Shown: one piece after another, positions 1-5,870 of the stretch
How the letters are laid out: each line of letters begins with the position of its first letter
How positions within the stretch are numbered: position 1 is the first letter of the stretch
The notes under the pieces: model-generated
Database searches by the model: none
What the model saw: only the letters and a program-made list of their open reading frames with translations
Told to the model about the DNA's origin: nothing
From: CAZIWJ01 sp964542855
GTDB lineage: Bacteria; Bacteroidota; Bacteroidia; Cytophagales; Cyclobacteriaceae
NCBI GenBank assembly: GCA_964542855.1
Contig: CAZIWJ010000220.1
Coordinates: 1-6,064 of the forward strand
DNA: 6,064 bases
Direction of reading: 5' to 3'
Made by a program: the position numbers and the translations under genes

Positions 1-57
1 CGGGTCAACGTCTACTCGTTGCTTTTTACCGTTAACGGTAAGGTTAAAGACTGCCAT
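1..57 (-). CDS. Probable (2Fe-2S)-binding subunit of a xanthine dehydrogenase/isoquinoline 1-oxidoreductase family enzyme, N-terminal fragment
   Basis: Only the first 19 codons lie in the window; the gene runs off the left edge. The reverse strand reads MAVFNLTVNGKKQRVDVDP from an ATG at 57-55. The pattern F-x-L-x-V-N-G-x-x-x-x-V-x-V-D-P is the usual opening of the small iron-sulfur subunit of molybdenum hydroxylases, especially the isoquinoline 1-oxidoreductase alpha (IorA) type common in Bacteroidota. In that family the subunit carries two [2Fe-2S] clusters and passes electrons from the molybdopterin subunit, usually encoded just downstream. The cluster-binding cysteines lie outside the window, so they cannot be checked. 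No Shine-Dalgarno sequence is visible before the ATG. Two inverted repeats upstream (89-107 and 124-142) may belong to its control region. The call rests on a short but typical stretch; another ferredoxin-fold protein is possible. Confidence 0.68.
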   Translation of the reverse strand, partial: MAVFNLTVNGKKQRVDVDP

Positions 58-88
58 GGTCGTTTAGTTAAGTGATAGGTTCAGGACC

Positions 89-107
89 CATAATTTAAGA
101 AATTATG
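89..107. repeat. Perfect 8-bp inverted repeat, candidate operator
   Basis: CATAATTT (89-96) and AAATTATG (100-107) are exact reverse complements separated by AAG. The centre lies 41 bases upstream of the start codon of the leftward Fe-S subunit gene, a usual place for a repressor or activator site. The short spacer and AT-rich arms fit a dimeric helix-turn-helix regulator better than a terminator, since no T-run follows on either strand. The regulator is unknown. Confidence 0.45.
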
Positions 108-123
108 TTTAATTCTATATTAC

Positions 124-142
124 TGCAGAAATTTAGTCTGCA
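124..142. repeat. Inverted repeat TGCAGA-N7-TCTGCA
   Basis: Two perfect 6-bp arms (124-129 and 137-142) are separated by 7 bases. The repeat lies 35 bp, centre to centre, further upstream of the Fe-S subunit gene than the repeat at 89-107. It could be a second protein-binding site or chance symmetry; the arms are short, so confidence is low. Confidence 0.3.
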
Positions 143-459
143 AAAAGATATAGTAGCACTACCTAAACACCAGTTTTACCCGGTTGTTCTTACTCGTGCT
201 TTATTCTAATGTAGCGGGTTTCCTGCCAGGTTAATAAAATCGGGGTTCGGTTAGCAACTTGTACGCAGCGAAACCGGGTTAACTTTAGCCCAAACCCTTG
301 CCGGAACTCATGCTACGGGAAACCTGGTATTGGCTGCAGTAACAAGCATTGCATACAAAAGAACGTGCCCCGATAACGCGGCTTAGGCTGCAGGGGGAAC
401 TCATGGGCACCGCTGTGCATATTTTTCCAGTGCTTGCACAACTAAAGCTCAACGCAACA

Positions 460-2616
460 TTAATTCCCGGCGACACTCAATTCTTGTTTCAGTTGCTGGT
501 TTTCTTCCTGAATTTCTTTCATGCGGCGTTCCATCTCTTCCTGAGTGGCCTGCATTTCTTCCTGGTTCTGACGCAATTCTTCTTCCTGCGCTTGCAGTTT
601 TTCGGCCATTTGTTGCGCCTCACTTAGTAGTTTAGCGGTTTTTTCGTTGTTTTTCAGCGTGGCTACTTCGGCTCCGTAATTTTCACAAACCCGCTCTATA
701 AAGGCTATTTCCTGTTCGCTAAATTCGTGGAAGGCCGCCAGTTCCATTGCCCCGTAGCAGGTTTCGTTGCTAACAATAGGCATTACGAGAACCGATCGCG
801 GGCGCGCGTCGCCTAATCCTGAACCAATGTGAATATAATTTTCCGGTACTTCTTTCAGCAGGGTGTACTTCTGCTCTTTTATAGTTTGCCCGATAATCCC
901 CTCACCCGGGTTGATAGTGGTTTTCAGGTATTTGTTTCTGTTGAAAGCGTAACAAGCCCGGGGAACAATTTTTTCTTCATCTGCCACCTGCTCAACCGTA
1001 AAAATACCTCCCTGGTTGGCATTTACGTACTTAATTAATTCCGAAAGTAAGGTGGAAGAGAGGGCATCCAGGTCTTGTTTATTGTTACGGAGAAGATCAT
1101 TCATCAGGGAAATGCCTTCGTTTCTCCACTGCCTGGTTTCATCTTCCTTTCTAATTTTCTTTAAGTTACTTTGCATGCCAAGTAACACATTACCCAGTTC
1201 ATCTTCTTCGTGCACCTGTTGGTTCAGCGTAACGTTTAGCTTTCCCTCACCAATTGATTCGGCGAAAGTGGCGTAATTTCTTATTAAGTCGGTAAGCGCA
1301 TTCATGGAATCGGCCATAATACCCAGTTCGTCTTTGCGATTTACCGCTACTTTTTCCGTTTTCTTGCCCCGGGCCAGGCTTTTTAAGCGGTTACTTACCG
1401 TTATAACGGCATTTGCAACGGCCGTACTAAACCGCCAGGAAATAAAAAGGGTAATACCCAGTATAACCAGCGCCACCAGGCAAACGGTAATAACCATACT
1501 TCGTAATTGTTGGTCTGAGCGTGCCTTGTCGGCAGCCAGCGTTTCTTTGATGCCATCAGTATAAATGCTGGAAGTAATTACCCAGCCCAGTGGTTCGAAG
1601 TGCCTGGCGTAAGCCATTTTACTGCCCAGTGAATCGCCGTTAATTTTCGGCCACCGGTATTCCACAACCTGGTTCAGGCTGTCGGAAAGTGCATTTTGTA
1701 CCAACCGGGAAGTAAAATTTTTCCCGTTGCTGTTTTTCAACGTGTTAAAAATATCTCCTTTCAGGTATTGTCCGTTTAGTTGCGGTTTAATGGGATGCAA
1801 CAGTGCTTTAGGATAGGGAAGTTCGTCGTTGATGATAAACGGGTAACCGGTACCTTCGTCGAAACGGATAGCGGCAACATTATCCCTGATTTCAGCAATC
1901 AGGATGTCTTTTATGTTTTCTTTCAAAATACCGGTGCCAATAATCCAGCCCCATTCCGGGAACAAGCGGATATAGGAAATTTTTTCTTTCGGTATTTCAG
2001 CTTCACGGTTCACAGCATTAGCCCAGGTGTACTCAATGTATCCCTCCCGGTTGTTCATGGCGAGCTGCCTCATGCTTTTAAAAATGTTGGCACCGGTACC
2101 TTTTGTAAGGTTGAATTTTTGGTTGTTTAAAATGCTGCCGTCGTTTTCAGGAGAAGAAGGGTTCATCACCTGGCGGGGAACCGGCCCGAGTGTATCGATA
2201 ATAAACACGTAATTATTGTTCGAGCCGTAGCGCAGGTCGCTTAAACGCTTCAAAGCGTTCTTGCGAACAATGCCTTCAGCCAGGTTCTTAGCTTTACCAA
2301 ACTTTATTTCCTCGCGTATAATGTTTTCAGCAAGGTCCACTACGGGTTTCAGCTGATTACCGTAGATTTTAACTACGTAATCTTTATCATCAACTTTTTG
2401 GTAGCTGTTTTCCACCAGCGAAAAAACCATTTCCACCTGGTCTTTTACTTTCAGCCGGGCTTTTTCGTAAGCTCGCTGCTGAAAAATTTCGGCATCCTGC
2501 TTATTTTGGTAAATGATATAATAAATAAAAAGACCACTCAGTACCAACGTGGTAATCAGAACAGCCCGGGCTGACATCCACACAAATTTGTTACGCAACT
2601 TGTGGTTAAATTTCAT
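460..2616 (-). CDS. Membrane receptor with tandem Cache domains, HAMP, GAF and terminal coiled coil; no recognised output domain
   Basis: The protein has 718 residues. Visible order: short cytoplasmic N-terminus; transmembrane helix at about 15-36; extracytoplasmic sensor at about 40-370 made of two related Cache modules (about 129-239 and 251-360), ending in FPEWGWIIGTGI and FEPLGWVITSSIY; second transmembrane helix at about 373-394; HAMP at about 395-450 with RKDELG at 428-432; a second HAMP-like half at about 452-487 with EEDELG; GAF domain at about 505-655; and a Q/E-rich coiled coil at about 657-712. Cache domains of this type bind small ligands outside the cell, and HAMP relays the change inward. 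No histidine-kinase, GGDEF, cyclase, PAS or methyl-accepting module follows; the frame ends just after the coiled coil. The first HAMP lacks the usual proline near its start. The ATG at 2616-2614 has an AGAGGG 7-8 bases upstream. It is divergent from the TPR gene. The ligand and partner are unknown. Confidence 0.9.
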   Translation of the reverse strand: MKFNHKLRNKFVWMSARAVLITTLVLSGLFIYYIIYQNKQDAEIFQQRAYEKARLKVKDQVEMVFSLVENSYQKVDDKDYVVKIYGNQLKPVVDLAENIIREEIKFGKAKNLAEGIVRKNALKRLSDLRYGSNNNYVFIIDTLGPVPRQVMNPSSPENDGSILNNQKFNLTKGTGANIFKSMRQLAMNNREGYIEYTWANAVNREAEIPKEKISYIRLFPEWGWIIGTGILKENIKDILIAEIRDNVAAIRFDEGTGYPFIINDELPYPKALLHPIKPQLNGQYLKGDIFNTLKNSNGKNFTSRLVQNALSDSLNQVVEYRWPKINGDSLGSKMAYARHFEPLGWVITSSIYTDGIKETLAADKARSDQQLRSMVITVCLVALVILGITLFISWRFSTAVANAVITVSNRLKSLARGKKTEKVAVNRKDELGIMADSMNALTDLIRNYATFAESIGEGKLNVTLNQQVHEEDELGNVLLGMQSNLKKIRKEDETRQWRNEGISLMNDLLRNNKQDLDALSSTLLSELIKYVNANQGGIFTVEQVADEEKIVPRACYAFNRNKYLKTTINPGEGIIGQTIKEQKYTLLKEVPENYIHIGSGLGDARPRSVLVMPIVSNETCYGAMELAAFHEFSEQEIAFIERVCENYGAEVATLKNNEKTAKLLSEAQQMAEKLQAQEEELRQNQEEMQATQEEMERRMKEIQEENQQLKQELSVAGN

Positions 2617-2622
2617 GATAAA

Positions 2623-2628
2623 CCCTCT
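2623..2628 (-). promoter_or_regulatory. Shine-Dalgarno-like site AGAGGG for the receptor gene
   Basis: On the reverse strand AGAGGG lies 6 bases before the ATG of the receptor gene. It supports the chosen start. It stands out because the other genes in the window mostly lack such a site, as is usual in Bacteroidota. Confidence 0.45.
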
Positions 2629-2790
2629 ATGTTTAAACGGTTAACAACTGCAATGATAAAGGGATTTATGCTAAATCAATACCGTAAAACTCCATTGAGC
2701 TAATTTGTGTAAGGTATATCTGAAATTAAATTGATTCGTATACTAAGTAGCCGGTTAGCCACAGGAATTATTTTTCGCTAATTCTGCTTT

Positions 2791-2798
2791 TAGGTTTA
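2791..2798 (+). promoter_or_regulatory. Possible -7 box (TAGGTTTA) for the TPR gene
   Basis: TAGGTTTA differs in one base from the Bacteroidota -7 consensus TAnnTTTG and lies 27 bases before the TPR start codon, giving a plausible short leader. Only T-rich sequence (about 2770-2775) is present where a TTTG -33 box would be, so this is a weak prediction. Confidence 0.28.
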
Positions 2799-2825
2799 TG
2801 CAACTACAGAACTAAACAGACTCGC

Positions 2826-3377
2826 ATGGATGATATTTTATTTCACGCGGATGAATACATACTCAAAGCCAAAGATTTAATAGACGGATGGCAGTATATA
2901 GAAGCAAAAAGGGTATTGGAACAGCTCATTGATGATGAACCGAACCACGGGCCGGCACACAATTTAATCGGTTGGCTTTTTTTTCATCACCTCGATAACC
3001 CCAAACAGGCGGCCAAGCATTACCAGCTGGCTATTCAATACGCCCCCAATTTTCCTTATACTTACCGGAATTATGTGCAGCTGCTGGTTTACGTGGGAGC
3101 TTACAAAGATGCTATCAGCTGGGTAGACCGGGCCTTGCTGATTACTGAAGTGGAGAAGGAAATTCTACTGGCAGAAAAAGGCAAGGCTTACGAACTGCTG
3201 CAAAATTTCACGGAGGCAGACCGCTATTACCAGGAAGCCATGTTAGCTACAGCTGACGACGATAAAATTCAAGATTACGAGTCGGCCCTGGCCCGGGTAG
3301 AAACCAAGCGGCAATTAAAACAAACGCACGTGCTGAAAAACAATATTCAGTCGTTTAGCTTACCCAACATCGTATAG
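2826..3377 (+). CDS. Small tetratricopeptide repeat (TPR) protein
   Basis: The protein has 183 residues and no signal peptide or membrane segment, so it is probably cytoplasmic. About four TPR-like helix pairs fill most of it, at about 10-39, 41-75, 76-107 and 111-142. They show the usual small and aromatic pattern, for example A-x-x-L-I-G-W, A-A-x-x-Y-x-x-A-I-x-x-x-P-N, and Y-x-E-A in the last repeat. A charged helix (about 147-166) and a short tail ending SFSLPNIV follow. TPR arrays are protein-binding scaffolds; no catalytic motif is visible and the partner cannot be read from the sequence. The ATG at 2826 follows an in-frame-compatible leader without a Shine-Dalgarno site. The gene is divergent from the receptor gene across 209 bp, so shared control or function is possible but unproven. 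The gene downstream starts 171 bp later and probably has its own promoter. Confidence 0.88.
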   Translation: MDDILFHADEYILKAKDLIDGWQYIEAKRVLEQLIDDEPNHGPAHNLIGWLFFHHLDNPKQAAKHYQLAIQYAPNFPYTYRNYVQLLVYVGAYKDAISWVDRALLITEVEKEILLAEKGKAYELLQNFTEADRYYQEAMLATADDDKIQDYESALARVETKRQLKQTHVLKNNIQSFSLPNIV

Positions 3378-3428
3378 TTTTTAGCAATACTACACCCTTA
3401 CCTTATTTATCGGGCAGATAACCTACAC

Positions 3429-3448
3429 GTAACATAAAAGTAACATAA
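3429..3448. repeat. Direct repeat GTAACATAA, 11-bp period, upstream of dcd
   Basis: GTAACATAA occurs at 3429-3437 and again at 3440-3448, exactly one helical turn apart. The core TAACATA recurs at 3496-3502, within the predicted dcd promoter. Tandem sites with this spacing are typical for regulators binding one DNA face. The pair lies about 100 bp upstream of the dcd start. No regulator can be assigned. Confidence 0.4.
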
Positions 3449-3490
3449 CTCAGCAGCAGAAGTATGGTAAAACAGCTATATTGAGGGGCA

Positions 3491-3522
3491 TTGTATAACA
3501 TATAAGTACAAAATTACGTTAG
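3491..3522 (+). promoter_or_regulatory. Possible promoter of the dcd-yidD-HAD unit
   Basis: TTG at 3491-3493, a 21-base spacer and TACGTTAG at 3515-3522 approximate the Bacteroidota TTG...TAnnTTTG promoter with two mismatches in the -7 box. Transcription would begin around 3529, giving a leader of about 20 bases before the ATG of dcd at 3549. Confidence 0.3.
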
Positions 3523-3548
3523 CAAAGCACCATTTGAAATGTTGTAGT

Positions 3549-4070
3549 ATGATATTATCAGGAAAAGAAATTTCCCGACTCATGGGAAAACAAATATACA
3601 TTAACCCTTATAAACCCGAACAATTAAACCCCAATAGTTATAATTTAACCCTTCACCCCAAATTACTGGTCTACGAAGAAAAAGAACTGGACATGAAGCA
3701 GCAGAATAAGGTGAAGGAGATTATTATTCCAGAGTCGGGCTATATACTTAATCCCGGTCAACTCTACCTGGGGAGAACTACGGAAAAAACCCGCACTGAT
3801 CATTTCGTTCCTTTTCTGGAAGGGCGCTCTTCGGTTGCCCGGCTGGGTATAACCGTTCACCTTACTGCCGGACTGGGCAACGTAGGAGCCAACGGGCACT
3901 GGACGCTGGAAATATCTTGCGTACAGCCGGTCAGGATCTACCCTAACGTGGAAATCTGCCAGATTTATTTCCAGGAAATTAAAGGGGATTTTGTAACTTA
4001 CCGTAACGGAAAAGGCAAGTATCACAACGAAGATGTTCAACCCAGCCTGATGTACATGGAGTTTCTCTAA
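3549..4070 (+). CDS. dcd: dCTP deaminase (Dcd/DUT-fold family)
   Basis: The protein has 173 residues, a normal family length. It removes the amino group of dCTP, supplying dUTP (or, in bifunctional members, dUMP) for thymidylate synthesis in the cytoplasm. It opens MILSGKEISR, typical of the family. Other signatures are LNPNSYNL (26-33), the GRSSVARLG core (92-100), HLTA (104-107), WTLEIS with the presumed catalytic glutamate E121, and VEICQIYF (134-141). The ATG at 3549 is chosen because translation from it gives the family N-terminus; an in-frame TTG at 3534 would add five residues that do not fit. At position 111, where relatives usually have aspartate (IDPG in E. coli, GDVG in many others), this protein has asparagine. 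Whether it also hydrolyses dUTP cannot be told from sequence. It is followed by yidD after 4 bases, so the two are probably cotranscribed. Confidence 0.95.
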   Translation: MILSGKEISRLMGKQIYINPYKPEQLNPNSYNLTLHPKLLVYEEKELDMKQQNKVKEIIIPESGYILNPGQLYLGRTTEKTRTDHFVPFLEGRSSVARLGITVHLTAGLGNVGANGHWTLEISCVQPVRIYPNVEICQIYFQEIKGDFVTYRNGKGKYHNEDVQPSLMYMEFL

Positions 4071-4074
4071 GCTT

Positions 4075-4317
4075 ATGGCAAAAATCATTTTAACCGGCCT
4101 GGTAAGGTTTTACCAACTGGCTATCTCTCCCCTCTTTCCGGCTTCCTGCCGCTACCGACCTACCTGCTCGGAATATACGATCCAGGCCATTAAAGAATGG
4201 GGAGCTTTTAAAGGCTTTATCCTGGGTATGAAGCGCTTTGGCCGTTGCCACCCCTGGGGAGGTTATGGTTTCGATCCGGTTCCTAAAAAAGAAGACCACC
4301 ATGACCATCGCCATTGA
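4075..4317 (+). CDS. yidD: Membrane protein insertion efficiency factor YidD
   Basis: The protein has 80 residues, close to the usual length. YidD is a small inner-membrane-associated protein that assists YidC-dependent insertion of membrane proteins. Signatures are an amphipathic N-terminal helix (about 1-17), YQLAISP (13-19), the cysteine motif SCRYRPTCSEY (24-34, with C25 and C31), a G-AFKG helix (43-47) and RCHPWGGYGFDPVP (57-70, with C58). The C-terminal tail HHDHRH is histidine-rich and partly shaped by the overlap with the next gene. In many bacteria yidD sits with rpmH, rnpA and yidC; here it lies between dcd and a HAD gene, 4 bases after the dcd stop. Its last 17 bases overlap the next start, suggesting translational coupling. 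Confidence 0.95.
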   Translation: MAKIILTGLVRFYQLAISPLFPASCRYRPTCSEYTIQAIKEWGAFKGFILGMKRFGRCHPWGGYGFDPVPKKEDHHDHRH

Positions 4318-4666
4318 TTTCGACGGGGTTATCCACCAGTATTCAAAAGGATGGTACAAGGGGGAAATTTACGACCCACCCGTAAAAGGCACGCGCGAAG
4401 CCATTACCAAACTAAAAAACGAAGGCCACAAGATTATTATTTTCAGCGTTCGGACCAATAAAATCTACCACCAGGGAGAAGGGCAGCTCCAGCTCATGCG
4501 TAACTGGCTGGCTGAGCACAATATTCCTTACGATAAAATATGGAACTACGGTAAACCCATTGCCGATGTTTACATCGACGACCGGGCCGTTACTTTCCGG
4601 GGCAACTGGGAACAAACCCTGAACGACATTTCAGGCTTCACTCCCTGGTGGAATGACCTGGAATAG
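4301..4666 (+). CDS. Small HAD-superfamily phosphatase-like protein
   Basis: The protein has 121 residues from the ATG at 4301. A longer in-frame start at 4238 would add 21 residues encoded inside yidD with no family features, whereas MTIAIDFDGV begins directly with the HAD motif, so the short form is preferred. Motif I is DFDG with D6 and D8, the presumed nucleophile and acid/base pair; motif II is probably S49 in FSVRT; K85 and the acidic pair D93-D94 in YIDD form motifs III and IV. No room exists for a cap domain, so this is a capless (C0-like) HAD protein resembling the small Bacteroides BT0820-type proteins, some of which are phosphatases; the substrate is unknown. The W-rich C-terminus (TPWWNDLE) is not explained. 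The gene overlaps yidD by 17 bases and probably shares its mRNA. A nucleotide substrate, suggested by dcd, is only inference. Confidence 0.85.
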   Translation: MTIAIDFDGVIHQYSKGWYKGEIYDPPVKGTREAITKLKNEGHKIIIFSVRTNKIYHQGEGQLQLMRNWLAEHNIPYDKIWNYGKPIADVYIDDRAVTFRGNWEQTLNDISGFTPWWNDLE

Positions 4667-4668
4667 GG

Positions 4669-4698
4669 TGTGAAGAAAAAAGGTTTTTTATATTTTTG
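4669..4698 (+). promoter_or_regulatory. Promoter of trhO with perfect TAnnTTTG -7 box
   Basis: TATTTTTG at 4691-4698 matches the Bacteroidota -7 consensus TAnnTTTG exactly. TGTG at 4669-4672 is a one-mismatch -33 box (consensus TTTG) with an 18-base spacer. Transcription would begin around 4704, some 27 bases before the trhO ATG. It lies just after the stop of the HAD gene, so trhO probably has its own promoter in addition to any read-through. Confidence 0.5.
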
Positions 4699-4730
4699 CC
4701 TTTCTAGAAGCTTAATGCAGGCATTCAACC

Positions 4731-5822
4731 ATGAAGAAGGTAAAAACAGAACCATTGCATAACCGGCTAAACAGCAAGAAATTAAAGGAAAAGGTGCTGC
4801 AATCGGGCGAAAAACGGATCACGCTATCGTTCTATCAGTTCGCCCACATCAAAAATCCGAACTTTTTCAGGGATCACCTCTACACAAAATTCCACGAATT
4901 GGGGGTTTACGGCCGGGTTTACGTGGCTACAGAAGGTATTAACGCCCAGATTAACGTGCCTGTAAACCATTTTAACTGGTTACAGGAGGTATTAAACAAC
5001 ATAGCTTTTCTTTCTCACATTCGGTTAAACCAGGCCGTTGAGGAACCTGCTGTTTCGTTTTACAAACTCACCATTAAGGTAAAAGGCAAAATTGTTGCCG
5101 ATGGGCTTACCGACGAATCGTTCGATGTTACCCAAAAGGGCCAGCATCTTTCGGCCGAAGAGTTTAACGAACTTACCGGGCGGGAAGATACGGTGGTTAT
5201 TGATATGCGGAACCATTACGAAAGTGAAGTGGGGCATTTTGAAAATGCCATTCTGCCCGACGTGGATAGGTTCCGCGATTCCCTGCCCGTTGTGGAAAAT
5301 ACCCTGATGGAGCATAGAAACAAGCACATTGTTATGTATTGCACCGGGGGTATCCGCTGCGAAAAGGCCAGTGCCTATTTTAAGCACAAAGGCTTTGAAA
5401 AGGTTTACCAATTGGAAGGGGGAATTATTAAATACGCTCGTGATGTGCAGCAGAAAGGACTGGAAAATAAATTCAGGGGGAAGAATTTTGTATTCGACGA
5501 GCGACTGGGCGAACGGATCTCCGATGAAATAATCAGCCACTGCCACCAGTGCGGAAAGCCCTGCGACACCCATACAAACTGCATCAATAACGCCTGTAAC
5601 CTGCTCTTTATTCAATGTGCTGAGTGTGCGAAAAAATACGAAGGGTGCTGTTCAACCGATTGCGCGGAAGTTGCCCGGCTTCCGGCCGAAGAACAGAAGA
5701 AAGTATGGCGAAAGAAGCAAAGCAAGAAACGAAACTTCCGGAAAGGAAGAGCAGCACATTTAAAGCAGAATGGCAAATTAATGGCCGGGTCGGAACGTAC
5801 TAACCAGGATTCACCAGATTAG
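4731..5822 (+). CDS. trhO: tRNA uridine(34) hydroxylase TrhO (YceA/UPF0176 rhodanese family)
   Basis: The protein has 363 residues. TrhO carries out the oxygen-dependent hydroxylation of U34 in the anticodon of certain tRNAs to 5-hydroxyuridine, the precursor of further wobble modifications. The N-terminal UPF0176 domain covers about 28-125 with the typical GRVYVATEGINAQ (61-73). The rhodanese domain covers about 140-240, with the IDMRNHYESEVGHF stretch (157-170) and the catalytic loop CTGGIRCEKA (204-213), where C204 is the active-site cysteine. A Cys-rich region follows (about 271-311: C271, C274, C278, C284, C289, C296, C299, C306, C307, C311), probably metal binding as in many relatives. 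A basic tail (325-343, KK and RK pairs) may contact RNA. No Shine-Dalgarno site precedes the ATG, but a good promoter does. Family and activity are well supported; the metal is not shown by sequence. Confidence 0.95.
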   Translation: MKKVKTEPLHNRLNSKKLKEKVLQSGEKRITLSFYQFAHIKNPNFFRDHLYTKFHELGVYGRVYVATEGINAQINVPVNHFNWLQEVLNNIAFLSHIRLNQAVEEPAVSFYKLTIKVKGKIVADGLTDESFDVTQKGQHLSAEEFNELTGREDTVVIDMRNHYESEVGHFENAILPDVDRFRDSLPVVENTLMEHRNKHIVMYCTGGIRCEKASAYFKHKGFEKVYQLEGGIIKYARDVQQKGLENKFRGKNFVFDERLGERISDEIISHCHQCGKPCDTHTNCINNACNLLFIQCAECAKKYEGCCSTDCAEVARLPAEEQKKVWRKKQSKKRNFRKGRAAHLKQNGKLMAGSERTNQDSPD

Positions 5823-5870
5823 TGTAAGTTCTCTGTTTATTATTTGAGCTACCTTTCAGCCTGCTATTCC

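Larger units (their letters stand above)
58..459. other. Gene-free stretch between the Fe-S subunit gene and the receptor gene
   Basis: About 400 bases hold no convincing coding sequence. Open frames of 60-90 codons that enter it overlap the receptor gene or give translations without family features. The left third is AT-rich and holds two inverted repeats upstream of the Fe-S subunit gene. The rest is more GC-rich and holds only short repeats: GGAACTCATG at 303-312 and 396-405, and GGCTGCAG at 332-339 and 386-393. No strong terminator hairpin with a T-run follows the receptor's stop at 460-462. A GGTTCGG at 244-250 recalls a tRNA T-loop but has no flanking stem. Confidence 0.6.

Noticed and set aside
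241..262. GGTTCGG resembling a tRNA T-loop
   Set aside because: The flanking bases do not form a T-stem or an acceptor stem, and no D-arm or anticodon arm is present.
303..405. Short direct repeats GGAACTCATG and GGCTGCAG
   Set aside because: Two copies each, unevenly spaced and without conserved flanks; likely chance or remnants of old sequence.
285..476. 63-codon reverse frame beyond the receptor stop, considered as a lost receptor domain
   Set aside because: It is in another frame, is rich in Ser and Cys, shows no PAS or kinase motif and overlaps the receptor's true end.
3407..3421. TTATC-N5-GATAA hairpin after the TPR gene as a terminator
   Set aside because: The 5-bp AT-rich stem is weak and no T-run follows.
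3539..3547. Two-codon mini-ORF ATG-TTG-TAG ending one base before the dcd start
   Set aside because: Such short frames occur by chance and there is no ribosome-binding site or attenuator structure around it.
3663..4088. 141-codon reverse frame within dcd
   Set aside because: It is fully antisense to a well-supported dCTP deaminase gene and shows no recognisable motif.
4676..4689. AAAAAAGGTTTTTT between the HAD gene and trhO as a terminator
   Set aside because: There is no room for a loop and the stem is A:T only; it is better explained as AT-rich spacer upstream of the trhO -7 box.
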